The position numbers were made by a program, and so were the translations under genes. 64,000 bases of DNA, taken from Virgisporangium ochraceum (GTDB taxonomy: Bacteria > Actinomycetota > Actinomycetes > Mycobacteriales > Micromonosporaceae). The DNA is taken from NCBI RefSeq assembly GCF_016863655.1, contig NZ_BOPH01000001.1, forward strand, positions 124,001 through 188,000. The letters run 5' to 3'. The notes beneath the pieces are model-generated. The model made no database searches. It was not told the origin of the DNA and saw nothing but the letters and a program-made list of their open reading frames with translations. Below, in pieces: positions 25,163 to 33,352 of this stretch; the first letter of the stretch is position 1, and each line of letters opens with the position of its first letter.

Positions 25163-26520
25163 GCCTCGACGGACGCCTGCTCGCGGGCCTCGACCGGTGG
25201 GGTCACGTCGACGAACGAGTCGCGCGGCTGGTGCAGCCCGCCCAGCGACACGACCTCGCGCCGCAGGATCAGCGCCAGCGTCCAGTCGACGACCACGCGG
25301 ATCTTGCGGTTGAGGCTGGGGATCCGGCTCATGTGGTACGTGCGGTGCATGAACCAGGCCGGCAGGCCCTTCAGCTTGATCCCGTACACCTGGGCCACGC
25401 CCTTGTGCAGGCCGAGGCTGGCCACCGAGCCGACGTGCTTGTGCTTGTAGTCCTTCGGCTCGCGGTCACGGATCACCGCCACGATGTTGTCGGCCAGGCG
25501 CACCGCCTGCCGGACCGCGTGCTGCGCGCTCGGCGAGCAGGTGGCACCCGGCGTCTTCGAGGTGAGGTCGGGCACCGACGAGCAGTCGCCGGCGCTCCAC
25601 GCCCCGTCGACCACCGAGCCGTCCTCGTGGACGACCTGCAGCTTGGCGTTGCAGAGCACCCGGCCGCGGCCGTCGCGGGGCAGGTCGGTCTGGTTCAGCA
25701 TCGGGCTGGGCTTCACGCCCGCGGTCCAGACGATCGTGTCGGCGGCGAACTCGTCACCGTCGCTGAGCCGGACGATGCCGTCGACGCAGGACTCCAGCCT
25801 GGTGTCGAGCCGGATGTCCATGTCCCGACGCAGCAGCACCTGCACGGTGTAGGCGCCCATGTCGGGGTCGACCTCGGGCAGGATGCGCCGGGTCGCCTCG
25901 ACGAGCACCCAGTGCATGTCCTCCGGCTCGAGCTCCGGGTAGTACTTCAACGCGTCGTGCGCCATGTCCTCCATCTCGGCCAGCGCCTCGATGCCCGCGT
26001 AGCCGCCGCCGACGAACACGAACGTCAGCGCCCGCTTGCGGGTCTCCGGGTCGCTCGTCGCCGCGGCGACGTCGAGCCGCTCGAGGACGTGGTTGCGCAG
26101 GAAGATCGCCTCGCCGATGGTCTTGAAACCGACGGCGTGCTCGCGCAGACCCGGGATCGGCAGGGTCCGGGAGACACTGCCGGGCGCCGCGATGACGTGG
26201 TCGTAGGCGACCTCCCGGGCCGGCCCGATGATCGGCTCGACCAGCGCGACCTTGCGGCTGTGGTCGATCCGGGTGACCTCACCGGCGATGACGTGGGCCT
26301 TCCGCAACGCGCGGCGCAGCGGCACCACCGCGTGCCGCGGGGAGATGTTGCCGGCCGACGCCTCCGGCAGGAACGGCTGGTAGGTCATGTGCGGTTGCGG
26401 GTCCACAACCGTGACCTCGGCCTCGCGGAACTTCAGCTTCTTGGTGAGCCGAAGCGCGGCGTACAGGCCGACGTGTCCGGCTCCGACGACGAGGATGCGT
26501 TTGGCAGTCACGTTGGTCAT
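25159..26520 (-). CDS. NAD(P)/FAD-dependent oxidoreductase, type II NADH dehydrogenase-like
   Basis: The 453-residue protein has an FAD dinucleotide motif VVGAGHVGLYAALRL near residue 10. A second NAD-binding motif is FVFVGGGYAGIEALAEM near residue 165, and the flavin-contacting segment WSAGDCSSVPD is near residue 320. Homology with Ndh suggests electron transfer from NADH to menaquinone at the inner membrane face. The C-terminal region (WFMHRTYHMSRIPSLNRKIRVVVDWTLALI) fits an amphipathic membrane anchor. ATG 26518-26520 gives the family start, and the GTG four codons upstream is less likely. Confidence 0.9.
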   Translation of the reverse strand: MTNVTAKRILVVGAGHVGLYAALRLTKKLKFREAEVTVVDPQPHMTYQPFLPEASAGNISPRHAVVPLRRALRKAHVIAGEVTRIDHSRKVALVEPIIGPAREVAYDHVIAAPGSVSRTLPIPGLREHAVGFKTIGEAIFLRNHVLERLDVAAATSDPETRKRALTFVFVGGGYAGIEALAEMEDMAHDALKYYPELEPEDMHWVLVEATRRILPEVDPDMGAYTVQVLLRRDMDIRLDTRLESCVDGIVRLSDGDEFAADTIVWTAGVKPSPMLNQTDLPRDGRGRVLCNAKLQVVHEDGSVVDGAWSAGDCSSVPDLTSKTPGATCSPSAQHAVRQAVRLADNIVAVIRDREPKDYKHKHVGSVASLGLHKGVAQVYGIKLKGLPAWFMHRTYHMSRIPSLNRKIRVVVDWTLALILRREVVSLGGLHQPRDSFVDVTPPVEAREQASVEA

Positions 26521-26538
26521 CGTCCTGCCCACGGGTGC

Positions 26539-26568
26539 TTGACAATCCGGCGGCCCCCAATATTGTCA
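26539..26568 (+). promoter_or_regulatory. Promoter with overlapping dyad upstream of terD-VWA
   Basis: TTGACA at 26539-26544 and TATTGT at 26561-26566 are 16 bp apart. A perfect 7-bp dyad, TGACAAT (26540-26546) and ATTGTCA (26562-26568), overlaps both elements, so a dimeric repressor bound there would block transcription. The divergent NDH-like gene starts 18 bp upstream. Confidence 0.55.
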
Positions 26569-26616
26569 CCGCCGTCTCACCGGGTGTTACGCCCGTCACG
26601 TTGATAGTTTTGCGGC

Positions 26617-28314
26617 ATGACGACGCTGTCCAAGGGCCAGAACATGCCGCTCACCGCCACATCGGTGCGCGCCGTCATCGGTTGGAGCGCCGGCACCGGC
26701 GTTCCGGATGTAGACGTCTCCGCCCTCCTGCTCGGCCCGGACAAGAAGGTCCGCGACGACTCCGACTTCATCTTCTTCAACCAGCCGACGCACGCGAGCG
26801 GCGCCGTGCGCCACGAGGGCAAGCAGGCGGGCGCCGACGCGGTCGGCATCGACGTGACGAGGCTCCCGCCGGGCGTCGAACGCGTGCTGATCGGCGCGTC
26901 CGCCGACGGTGGGACCTTCGGCAAGGTGTCCGGGCTCCACCTGCGGGTGCTCGACGCCGGCTCGGGTGCCGAACTCGCCCGCTTCGACATCACCGACGCC
27001 ACGTCCGAGACCGCCTACCTCTTCGGGGAGGTGTACAAGCGGGGGGACGGGTGGAAGCTGCGCGCCGTGGGCCAGGGCTACGCGTCGGGGCTGGCCGGTT
27101 TCGCGACGGACTTCGGCGTCTCCGTCGACGACGAGCCCGCGCCGCAGCCGGCCGCCTCCCGGCCGGCCGCTGCCCCGCCTTCGGCTCCCCCGGCTTCGGC
27201 TCCCCCGGCGGCGCCGTTCCAGGCGCCGTCGGCACCGCCCGCCGGGCCGCCGCAGGCTCCGCCGAGCGGGCCATACCAGGCTCCGCAGGCGCCGCCGACC
27301 GGGCCGTACCAGGCGCCCCCGACCGGGCCGTACCAGGCGCCCCCGACCGGGCCCTACCAGGCGCCGCCCGGTGCCCCGCCCGCCGGGCCGTACCAGGCAC
27401 CGCCGGGTGCCCCGCCCGCGGCTCCGTTCCAGGCGCCGCCTTCAGGCCCGCACCAGGCGCCGCCGCAGCCGGCCGCCCAACCCGCACCCGGCGGTGGCGG
27501 CGGGGTGAACCTCGCCAAGCAGCGCAAGCTCATCGACATGGAGAAGCGCGCCGCCCAGCAGGCGCCGCAACTGCTCAACCTCACCAAGCAGGCGGCGGTG
27601 AGCCTGCAGAAGCGCGGGCTGGCCGACCACACCGCCCGGGTCGCGTTGTGCCTCGACATCTCCGGGTCGATGTCGAACCTGTACCGGTCGGGGAAGATCC
27701 AGGCGCTGGTCGAGCGGGTGCTGGCGCTCGGGCTGCGGTTCGACGACAACGAGGCCGTCGACGTGTTCCTCTTCGGCGCGGAGGCGCACGAGGTGGGCGA
27801 GCTGCGGATGAACAACTTCCAGGCGTTCCTTGGCGGCGTTTTGCAGCAGCACCCGCTGGAGGGTGGCACGTACTACGGCAAGGCCATGCAGATGATCCGG
27901 GCCAACTACTGGGGCAACCCGGGCCCCCGGTACCAGCCGCAGCGTGACAACCAGCCGGTGTACGTCATGTTCGTCACCGACGGGGCGACGTTCGACGAGT
28001 CGGTGACCATCGAGCAGCTGAAGTACAGCGCGTACGAGCCGATCTTCTGGCAGTTCATGGCGATCGGCGACTCGCCGCAGGCCGTCGACGCCGACAAGAA
28101 CAAGAAGAAGGGCTTCTTCAAGCGGCTGCTCCAGAGCGACTTCACGTTCCTGGAGAACCTCGACAACCTGCCCGGCCGCTACATCGACAACGCGAACTTC
28201 TTCGCGGTGACCGACCCGGCCAACATCCCCGACGACCAGCTCTTCGACCTGATGATGGCCGAGTACCCCCAGTGGCTCGGCCTGGCCCGCCAGGCCGGCC
28301 TGCTGCCGCAGTAG
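26617..28314 (+). CDS. TerD domain fused to a von Willebrand factor A domain
   Basis: The protein has 565 residues. Residues 1-170 are a TerD domain (LSKGQNMPL opening, DFIFFNQP, and the calcium-site-like [12 protein letters not shown] and [16 protein letters not shown] segments). Residues about 175-292 are a low-complexity linker with repeated [12 protein letters not shown] units. Residues about 335-530 are a VWA domain whose MIDAS motif is D347-I-S-G-S-M, with later [10 protein letters not shown]. It is an intracellular metal/calcium-dependent scaffold, related to TerD and TerY parts of the tellurium/stress systems but fused in one chain. No terA, terB, terC, terE or terZ genes are adjacent, so tellurite resistance is not implied. 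Confidence 0.92.
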   Translation: MTTLSKGQNMPLTATSVRAVIGWSAGTGVPDVDVSALLLGPDKKVRDDSDFIFFNQPTHASGAVRHEGKQAGADAVGIDVTRLPPGVERVLIGASADGGTFGKVSGLHLRVLDAGSGAELARFDITDATSETAYLFGEVYKRGDGWKLRAVGQGYASGLAGFATDFGVSVDDEPAPQPAASRPAAAPPSAPPASAPPAAPFQAPSAPPAGPPQAPPSGPYQAPQAPPTGPYQAPPTGPYQAPPTGPYQAPPGAPPAGPYQAPPGAPPAAPFQAPPSGPHQAPPQPAAQPAPGGGGGVNLAKQRKLIDMEKRAAQQAPQLLNLTKQAAVSLQKRGLADHTARVALCLDISGSMSNLYRSGKIQALVERVLALGLRFDDNEAVDVFLFGAEAHEVGELRMNNFQAFLGGVLQQHPLEGGTYYGKAMQMIRANYWGNPGPRYQPQRDNQPVYVMFVTDGATFDESVTIEQLKYSAYEPIFWQFMAIGDSPQAVDADKNKKKGFFKRLLQSDFTFLENLDNLPGRYIDNANFFAVTDPANIPDDQLFDLMMAEYPQWLGLARQAGLLPQ

Positions 28315-28335
28315 AACGAGGTGGGCGCGCCGGGG

Positions 28336-28923
28336 TCACGGACGCCGGCGCGCCACCCACACGATCAGCCACACCAGGCCGATCACGGGGAACAGGCCGA
28401 GGATCGTGGCGGCCAGGTAGTACTCGGCCGGCCAGCCGCTCACCACGTACAGGGCGCCGACCGACAGCGCGACCGACACGACCACCACGAGTGCCGCCCG
28501 CATCAGCCAGCGCAGGATCACGCCCTGGTCGACCACGGCGTCGTACGGGAGCACGGCGGCCAGCGCGGCGCCGGAGTGCACCACGTACAGCGCCACCGAC
28601 AGGCCGATCAGCCGGGTCAGCGTCACCTGCGAGTCGTAGAGCATCGTCGCCGCGATCCAGCCGGCCACCGTGATCAGCCAGAACACGGTGACCGCGGGCG
28701 AGCGCGGCCACAGCGCCGGCAGCAGCGCCAGCAGCAGGATGAGCAGCGCGGGAGACCCGAACGTCGTGTCGGGCGGGTAGGCGAAGCCCTGCGCGATCAT
28801 CGCGGCGGCGAAGACGACCAGCCGCACCGCGAACGGCCACGCGGTGGCCCGCTCGACGATGCGCCGCGCCCGGGCGACCCGGTCCCGGGCCCCACGAGCG
28901 ATCAACCCACCCGAATCACTCAT
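28336..28923 (-). CDS. Multi-pass membrane protein at the end of the MoxR-DUF58 run
   Basis: The 195-residue protein is not recognised beyond its architecture. A basic cytoplasmic N-terminus (RDRVARARRIVERATAW) is followed by about five to six hydrophobic segments and a basic C-terminus (VWVARRRP). Its ATG overlaps the DUF58 stop as ATGA, so it is the last gene of that run and may assemble with those proteins. Length and content do not match a known transporter. Confidence 0.8.
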   Translation of the reverse strand: MSDSGGLIARGARDRVARARRIVERATAWPFAVRLVVFAAAMIAQGFAYPPDTTFGSPALLILLLALLPALWPRSPAVTVFWLITVAGWIAATMLYDSQVTLTRLIGLSVALYVVHSGAALAAVLPYDAVVDQGVILRWLMRAALVVVVSVALSVGALYVVSGWPAEYYLAATILGLFPVIGLVWLIVWVARRRP

Positions 28924-30239
28924 CGCAGGCCCACCCGGGGCACGGTCGCCAGGCGGGAGACGTCGCGGAGCACCGCGTCGAGGCTGCCGGCGCCGGCCCA
29001 GGCCACCACCGGCACACCGTGCTCGCGCAGCTGGCCGATGAGGTTCTCCCGCTCCAGCCGCCAGATGTGCTGGGCCACCGGCATCCACGACGACGTGGGC
29101 AGCCGCACCTCGGTGCTGCTCAGCGTGTCGACGGCGATCGCCACCCGGCCGCCCCGGGCCAGCCGGGCCAGCATGCCGACGGTGCGCTGGTCGAGCAGCG
29201 GGCTGAGCACGATCACCAGGGCGTGCGACGGGATCAGCGTGGTGCCGAACGCGCCGGCGCTGGGCTCGTACGGCGACTCGCTCGGGGTGACGTCGAGCAG
29301 CCACTGCAGCGCCGTCAGGTACTGCCGGCGGCCGCTGGCCGGACGCAGGAACCGCGACCGCAGGCCGTACTCGAGCAGCGCGACGCGGTCGCCGCGGGTC
29401 AGGTAGTGCTCGGCGATGGCGGCGGCGGCCCGCACGGTGGTGTCGAGCACCGACGCCCTCCCGCCGTGGCCGCCCGAGCGGCCCGCCTCGTGCAGCACGT
29501 CGAGCAGGAGCAGAACCTCGGCGTCGCGGTCGCTCAGGGTCGCGGCGACGTGCAGCTCGCGGGCCCGCAGCGACACCCGCCAGTCGATGCGGCGCAGCCG
29601 GTCACCCGGTCCGAACGCCCGGACGCCGGCGAGCTCGCCGCCCTCGCCGGGGCGGCGGGACCGGTGCGCGCCGACCAGCCCGGCCGCCCGCGGCATCGCC
29701 TCGGCCGCGACGAACGGCTCGACCTCCGGGTAGACGGCGAGCATCAGCGGGTCGGTGATCGCGGCGGTGCTCATCAGCATGCCGTCGCAGGCGACGGCGT
29801 GCGCCGTCACCGGGCCGAGCCGGTGCCGGCCCCAGCGGCGCACGTAGCCGGTGAGGTCGACGTCGACGACCGAGCGTGGAGTGGTCCCCGCCACGTACGG
29901 CCGGTCGCCGTGCTTGAGCGTCACCCATTCGGGCGTGCGGACCCGGATGAGCATGAGGTCGTAGGCGGCCCGGTCGGGGTTCACCGCGCCGAGCCGCACA
30001 TCGATCGGGGAGCCCTCGACGACCACCGAGTCGGCGACCGAGATCTCCGTGGCCGGCGGCTGCGACGGTCTGCGTACGAGCGCGACCCCGGCACCGAGCG
30101 CGACCGGCGCGACGATCACCACCAGGTCGAACCGGCCCATGATGATGGCGACCAGGAGCAGCAGGGCCATGAGCAGCAGGGACCGCCCCAGCGCCCGGGT
30201 GGGCCGCCAGATCCCGAAACCGCCCTCCGGATCGGTCAT
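28920..30239 (-). CDS. DUF58 membrane-associated VWA-like protein
   Basis: The protein has 439 residues. Two N-terminal hydrophobic segments (about residues 15-55) are followed by a beta-rich domain and then the DUF58 core with the signature RRPGEGGELAGVRAFGPGDRLRRIDWRVSLRARELHV. The C-terminal part has a VWA-type fold (DRDAEVLLLLDVLHEAGRSG and VIVLSPLLD). DUF58 proteins work with MoxR AAA+ ATPases encoded just upstream, probably in envelope or metal-loaded protein maturation. ATG 30237-30239 overlaps the moxR stop as ATGA. The ORF upstream of that is antisense-type coding and not used. Confidence 0.92.
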   Translation of the reverse strand: MTDPEGGFGIWRPTRALGRSLLLMALLLLVAIIMGRFDLVVIVAPVALGAGVALVRRPSQPPATEISVADSVVVEGSPIDVRLGAVNPDRAAYDLMLIRVRTPEWVTLKHGDRPYVAGTTPRSVVDVDLTGYVRRWGRHRLGPVTAHAVACDGMLMSTAAITDPLMLAVYPEVEPFVAAEAMPRAAGLVGAHRSRRPGEGGELAGVRAFGPGDRLRRIDWRVSLRARELHVAATLSDRDAEVLLLLDVLHEAGRSGGHGGRASVLDTTVRAAAAIAEHYLTRGDRVALLEYGLRSRFLRPASGRRQYLTALQWLLDVTPSESPYEPSAGAFGTTLIPSHALVIVLSPLLDQRTVGMLARLARGGRVAIAVDTLSSTEVRLPTSSWMPVAQHIWRLERENLIGQLREHGVPVVAWAGAGSLDAVLRDVSRLATVPRVGLR

Positions 30240-31213
30240 GCGTGCCGCGGCAGGGCACCGCTCGCCGGCACGGGCGTCCGCTCCAGAACGTCGGCCACGA
30301 CGCTGGCCGGCTCGACGCGCCGGAGCCACAGCTCGGGCCGCAGCGTGATGCGGTGGGCCAGCGCCGGCACGGCGACGGCCTTCACGTCCTCGGGCACCAC
30401 GAACGCGCGTCCCGACAACGCCGCCCACGCCCGCGACAACAGCAGCAATGCGAGCGACCCGCGCGGCGACGCGCCGACGAGCACGTGCGGGTGGACGCGG
30501 GTGGCGGCGGTCAGCGACACGATGTAGCCGCCGACCGAGTTCTCCACCTGCACGTCCTCCATCGCCGCCTGCATGGCCAGCAGGGTCGGCGCGTCGACGA
30601 CCGCCGCCACCTCCGACTCCTCCTGGCGCCGTCCCATCCGCCGGCGCAGCACCTCCCACTCCTCCTCGCCCGACGGGTAGCCGAACGACACGCGGAGCAG
30701 GAACCGGTCGAGCTGGGCCTCCGGCAAGGGGTACGTGCCCTCGTACTCGATCGGGTTCGCGGTGGCGAGCACGTGGAACGGCGGTTCCAGCCGGTACGTG
30801 GTCCCCTCGACGGAGACCTGCTTCTCCTGCATCGCCTCGAGCAGCGCGGCCTGGGTCTTCGGCGGCGTGCGGTTGATCTCGTCGGCGAGCAGCAGGTTGG
30901 TGAAGATCGGACCGGCGCGGAACGCGAAGTCGTGGTTGCGCTGGTCGTAGAGGAACGAGCCGGTGACGTCGGCGGGCAGCAGGTCGGGCGTGAACTGCAG
31001 GCGCCGGAACCCGATGCCGAGCGCCTGCGCGAACGTGCGGGCGGCCAGGGTCTTGCCGAGGCCGGGCATGTCCTCCAGCAGCACGTTGCCGCCGGCGAGG
31101 ATGCCCGCGAGCACCATCTCCAGCGCTCCGCGCTTGCCGACGACGACGGTCGACACCTCGTCGAGTACCCGCTGGCCGAGCTGTCCCGCGTCGACGGGCG
31201 ACAGGGCGGTCAT
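30236..31213 (-). CDS. MoxR family AAA+ ATPase
   Basis: The 325-residue ATPase has Walker A EDMPGLGKT at residues 47-55 and Walker B LLLADEINRTPPKTQAALLEAM. The sensor 1 segment is VLATANPIEYEGTYPLPEAQLDRF, followed by an arginine-rich C-terminal lid domain. MoxR proteins act as chaperone-like ATPases for VWA-domain clients, and the DUF58 gene directly downstream (ATGA overlap) is the expected partner. ATG 31211-31213 overlaps the previous stop. The 27 residues of open frame before it lie inside the neighbour. Confidence 0.95.
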   Translation of the reverse strand: MTALSPVDAGQLGQRVLDEVSTVVVGKRGALEMVLAGILAGGNVLLEDMPGLGKTLAARTFAQALGIGFRRLQFTPDLLPADVTGSFLYDQRNHDFAFRAGPIFTNLLLADEINRTPPKTQAALLEAMQEKQVSVEGTTYRLEPPFHVLATANPIEYEGTYPLPEAQLDRFLLRVSFGYPSGEEEWEVLRRRMGRRQEESEVAAVVDAPTLLAMQAAMEDVQVENSVGGYIVSLTAATRVHPHVLVGASPRGSLALLLLSRAWAALSGRAFVVPEDVKAVAVPALAHRITLRPELWLRRVEPASVVADVLERTPVPASGALPRHA

Positions 31214-31815
31214 ATCTTCTCCATTTCGTCGACGACGGCCGCCATCTCGCGAACGGTGGGCGTGCGTGCCACCCGCGTGTGCAGGAACGTCCACAACTGC
31301 TCTCCTATCAGCGCGCGGGCCCGCTCCGGATCGCTACGCAACGTGATGCTGTGCCGCTGCCGTAGGCGCTCGTCGACCAGCTCGTACAGCCGTGGCAGCA
31401 CCGCTGATCTGTACCGGGCGGGGTCGCGCTCCGTCCACCCGAACCGCGACTCCCACCGCTGGACGGCCCGCACGACCCCGTCGGCCGGCGCGTTGGCGGC
31501 GGCGCCGTCGTCGGTCACGCCCCACAGGTCGCTGCGGGCCGCCGGTGGTGGCGGAGATGCGGGGACCGACCTGAGCGCGCGCCTGAGCAGCAGGATCGTG
31601 AACACGACCGCGAAGAGGACGGCCAGGGGCGTCTCGAAGCCGGTGGTGCGGATCACGACGTACGCGCCGACGGCGACGACCGCCGAGAGGATCAGGTCGA
31701 CCAGCCACCAGCGGCGCTGCCGCGGGGCCTCGCCGGGCCCGCTGTCGCTCTCGTCGAAGTCGAGGAGGTCGTTGAGCGAGACCTGTTCCGGCCTGGGCCG
31801 GCGGCTGCGACTCAT
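31210..31815 (-). CDS. Membrane protein of the MoxR run
   Basis: The 201-residue protein is not assigned to a family. It has an acidic N-terminus (SLNDLLDFDESDSG), two hydrophobic segments at about residues 37-80 (WWLVDLILSAVVAVGAYVV; PLAVLFAVVFTILLL), and a soluble helical C-terminal domain. It overlaps moxR as ATGA, so it is made together with MoxR and DUF58. It resembles the small membrane subunits often found beside DUF4129 and MoxR genes in actinobacteria, but by context only. Confidence 0.8.
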   Translation of the reverse strand: MSRSRRPRPEQVSLNDLLDFDESDSGPGEAPRQRRWWLVDLILSAVVAVGAYVVIRTTGFETPLAVLFAVVFTILLLRRALRSVPASPPPPAARSDLWGVTDDGAAANAPADGVVRAVQRWESRFGWTERDPARYRSAVLPRLYELVDERLRQRHSITLRSDPERARALIGEQLWTFLHTRVARTPTVREMAAVVDEMEKI

Positions 31816-31885
31816 GCGATCGCTCCGCTGCGCTCCGCGATGCTTTCGCGGACACTGAGTTGATGATTCACTCGCTGACGCTCGC
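31816..31885. repeat. Repetitive, palindrome-rich spacer
   Basis: The 70-bp spacer between two run members consists of short overlapping palindromic words (GCGATCGCTCCGCTGCGCTC, TCACTCGCTGACGCTCGCTC). It reads open through the upstream frame as an unlikely extension of low-complexity code. It looks like an intergenic repeat; a similar word, GCTCGCTCCGCTCGCA, occurs at about 5318-5335. Confidence 0.4.
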
Positions 31886-32575
31886 TCATACCTTCGCCTC
31901 CAGCTCTGCCCGCAGGCGCTGCAGCGCGGCCACGGCCTCGCTGCGCATCGAGTCGTCGACGTCGCCGAAGCTGTACCGGGCCGCCCGGTAGACGGCCGCC
32001 AGCCGGTCGAGCACCGGCCGGCTGATCTGGTGCACCTCGAGCAGCCGCAGCACGTAGTCGGCCGGCGAGTCCGACGGGCGGCGCGGGGTGCCGGCCGACG
32101 CGGCGGCGTCCTCCAGCCGCACCCAGCAGCTGATCACCACGCTGCGCGGGTCGGATCCGCTCTGCGCGAGCTGGTCGAGGCCGGCGTCGAGCGCGGCGGC
32201 GACCTCGGCCGCGTGGGTCGCCGGTTTCGGCGTCCCCTTGTCGGCCTCGATCGGGCGTCCCCTGGCCTGGATCGAGTCGCGGACCGCGACGAACACCAGC
32301 GCACCGACGATCAGCAGCACGATCAGCACGCAGAGGGCGCCGAGCACCGTCTCGACCCAGGCCGGGATCTCGAACGGCGTCTCCCGCGGCACCGGCTCGG
32401 CCGACACCAGGGGCGGCTGCGAGACCGTGGCGGTCGCGCTGGGTCCCGCCTCCGGCGACCCGTCGGCCGGCGGCAGCGGGCGAGCGTTGATCTGCGGCTC
32501 GGCGAGCGCCGACGCGACGAACGCCGCCACGAGCAGTGCCGCGACGGCGAGCAATGGCAGCCACCGGCGCACCAC
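31886..32575 (-). CDS. DUF4129 membrane protein
   Basis: The 229-residue protein has a signal-like N-terminal hydrophobic segment (WLPLLAVAALLVAAFVASALA), a proline/serine-rich extracytoplasmic stretch, and a second transmembrane helix at about residues 77-100. The C-terminal cytoplasmic domain has the DUF4129 pattern (DPRSVVISCWVRLEDAAASAG, DSPADYVLRLLEV, AARYSFGDVD). DUF4129 proteins travel with MoxR/DUF58 genes, and this gene heads that set here, 70 bp upstream of the next member. The role is unknown. Confidence 0.85.
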   Translation of the reverse strand: MVRRWLPLLAVAALLVAAFVASALAEPQINARPLPPADGSPEAGPSATATVSQPPLVSAEPVPRETPFEIPAWVETVLGALCVLIVLLIVGALVFVAVRDSIQARGRPIEADKGTPKPATHAAEVAAALDAGLDQLAQSGSDPRSVVISCWVRLEDAAASAGTPRRPSDSPADYVLRLLEVHQISRPVLDRLAAVYRAARYSFGDVDDSMRSEAVAALQRLRAELEAKV

Positions 32576-32617
32576 CGGACGGGTTCCTCCTCAGCGGGCC
32601 GCTCAACGGGCTCTGGA

Positions 32618-33352
32618 TCAGGCCCCGGCTATCGCCACCGCCCGGGCCAGTACGTCGTCCAGCATTACCGGCGTGAGCTTGCCGGTAAAGGTGTTCTGTT
32701 GGCTGACGTGGTAACAACCGAGCAACGCCGGAGCATCACCGTGACCAGCCTGCCACAGTGCGCCGTGGCCGAACTTGGGGCGGGGTGTCACCGTGCGGCC
32801 GTAGACCTTCCGGAGCACCGGCCAGAACGCCGCCCAGGCGAACCCGCCGAGGGCGATCACCACCTTCAGCGACGGCCGGAGCAGCTCGACCTCCCGGTGC
32901 AGCCACGGCGCACAGGTGTCGCGCTCGGCCGGGGTCGGCGCGTTGGCCGGCGGCGCACACCGCACCGCGGCGAAGATCCGCGTGTCGTGCAGCGTGAGCC
33001 CGTCGTCGACGCTGACGCTCGTCGGCTGGTTCGCGAGGCCGGCCCGGTGCAGTGCGGCGAAGAGCACGTCGCCGGACCGGTCACCGGTGAACACCCGGCC
33101 GGTGCGGTTGCCACCGTGTGCCGCCGGTGCCAGGCCGAGGATCCCGATGCGGGCGCCTTCCGGTCCGAAGCCGGGCACGGGGCGGGCCCAGTAGGTCCAG
33201 TCGCGGAACGAGGCCCGCTTGGTGACCGCGACCTCCTCCCGCCACTCGACCAGCCGGGGGCAGGCGAAGCAGTCGGAGACCGCGTCGTCGAGGTCCGCCA
33301 GCGATCCCAGGCCCGGCGCGACGAACCCGGGATCGGTGTGCGGACGCGTCAC
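32618..33352 (-). CDS. Family 5 uracil-DNA glycosylase (UdgB type)
   Basis: The 244-residue protein removes uracil, and in this family also hypoxanthine and other deaminated bases, from DNA. Motif A is GLAPAAHGGNRTGR followed by FTGDRSGD, and motif B is GCYHVSQQNTFTGKLT. Both are diagnostic for UdgB, which lacks the usual catalytic aspartate of family 1. A cysteine-rich start (DDAVSDCFACPRL) and later cysteines (RCAPPANAPTPAERDTCAPW) fit the 4Fe-4S cluster. The GTG at 33350-33352 overlaps the upstream stop as GTGA, so it is translationally coupled to a membrane protein gene. Confidence 0.93.
   Translation of the reverse strand: MTRPHTDPGFVAPGLGSLADLDDAVSDCFACPRLVEWREEVAVTKRASFRDWTYWARPVPGFGPEGARIGILGLAPAAHGGNRTGRVFTGDRSGDVLFAALHRAGLANQPTSVSVDDGLTLHDTRIFAAVRCAPPANAPTPAERDTCAPWLHREVELLRPSLKVVIALGGFAWAAFWPVLRKVYGRTVTPRPKFGHGALWQAGHGDAPALLGCYHVSQQNTFTGKLTPVMLDDVLARAVAIAGA

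Noticed and set aside
26617..28314. Tellurite resistance operon
   Set aside because: Only a TerD-VWA fusion is present, with none of the other ter genes.
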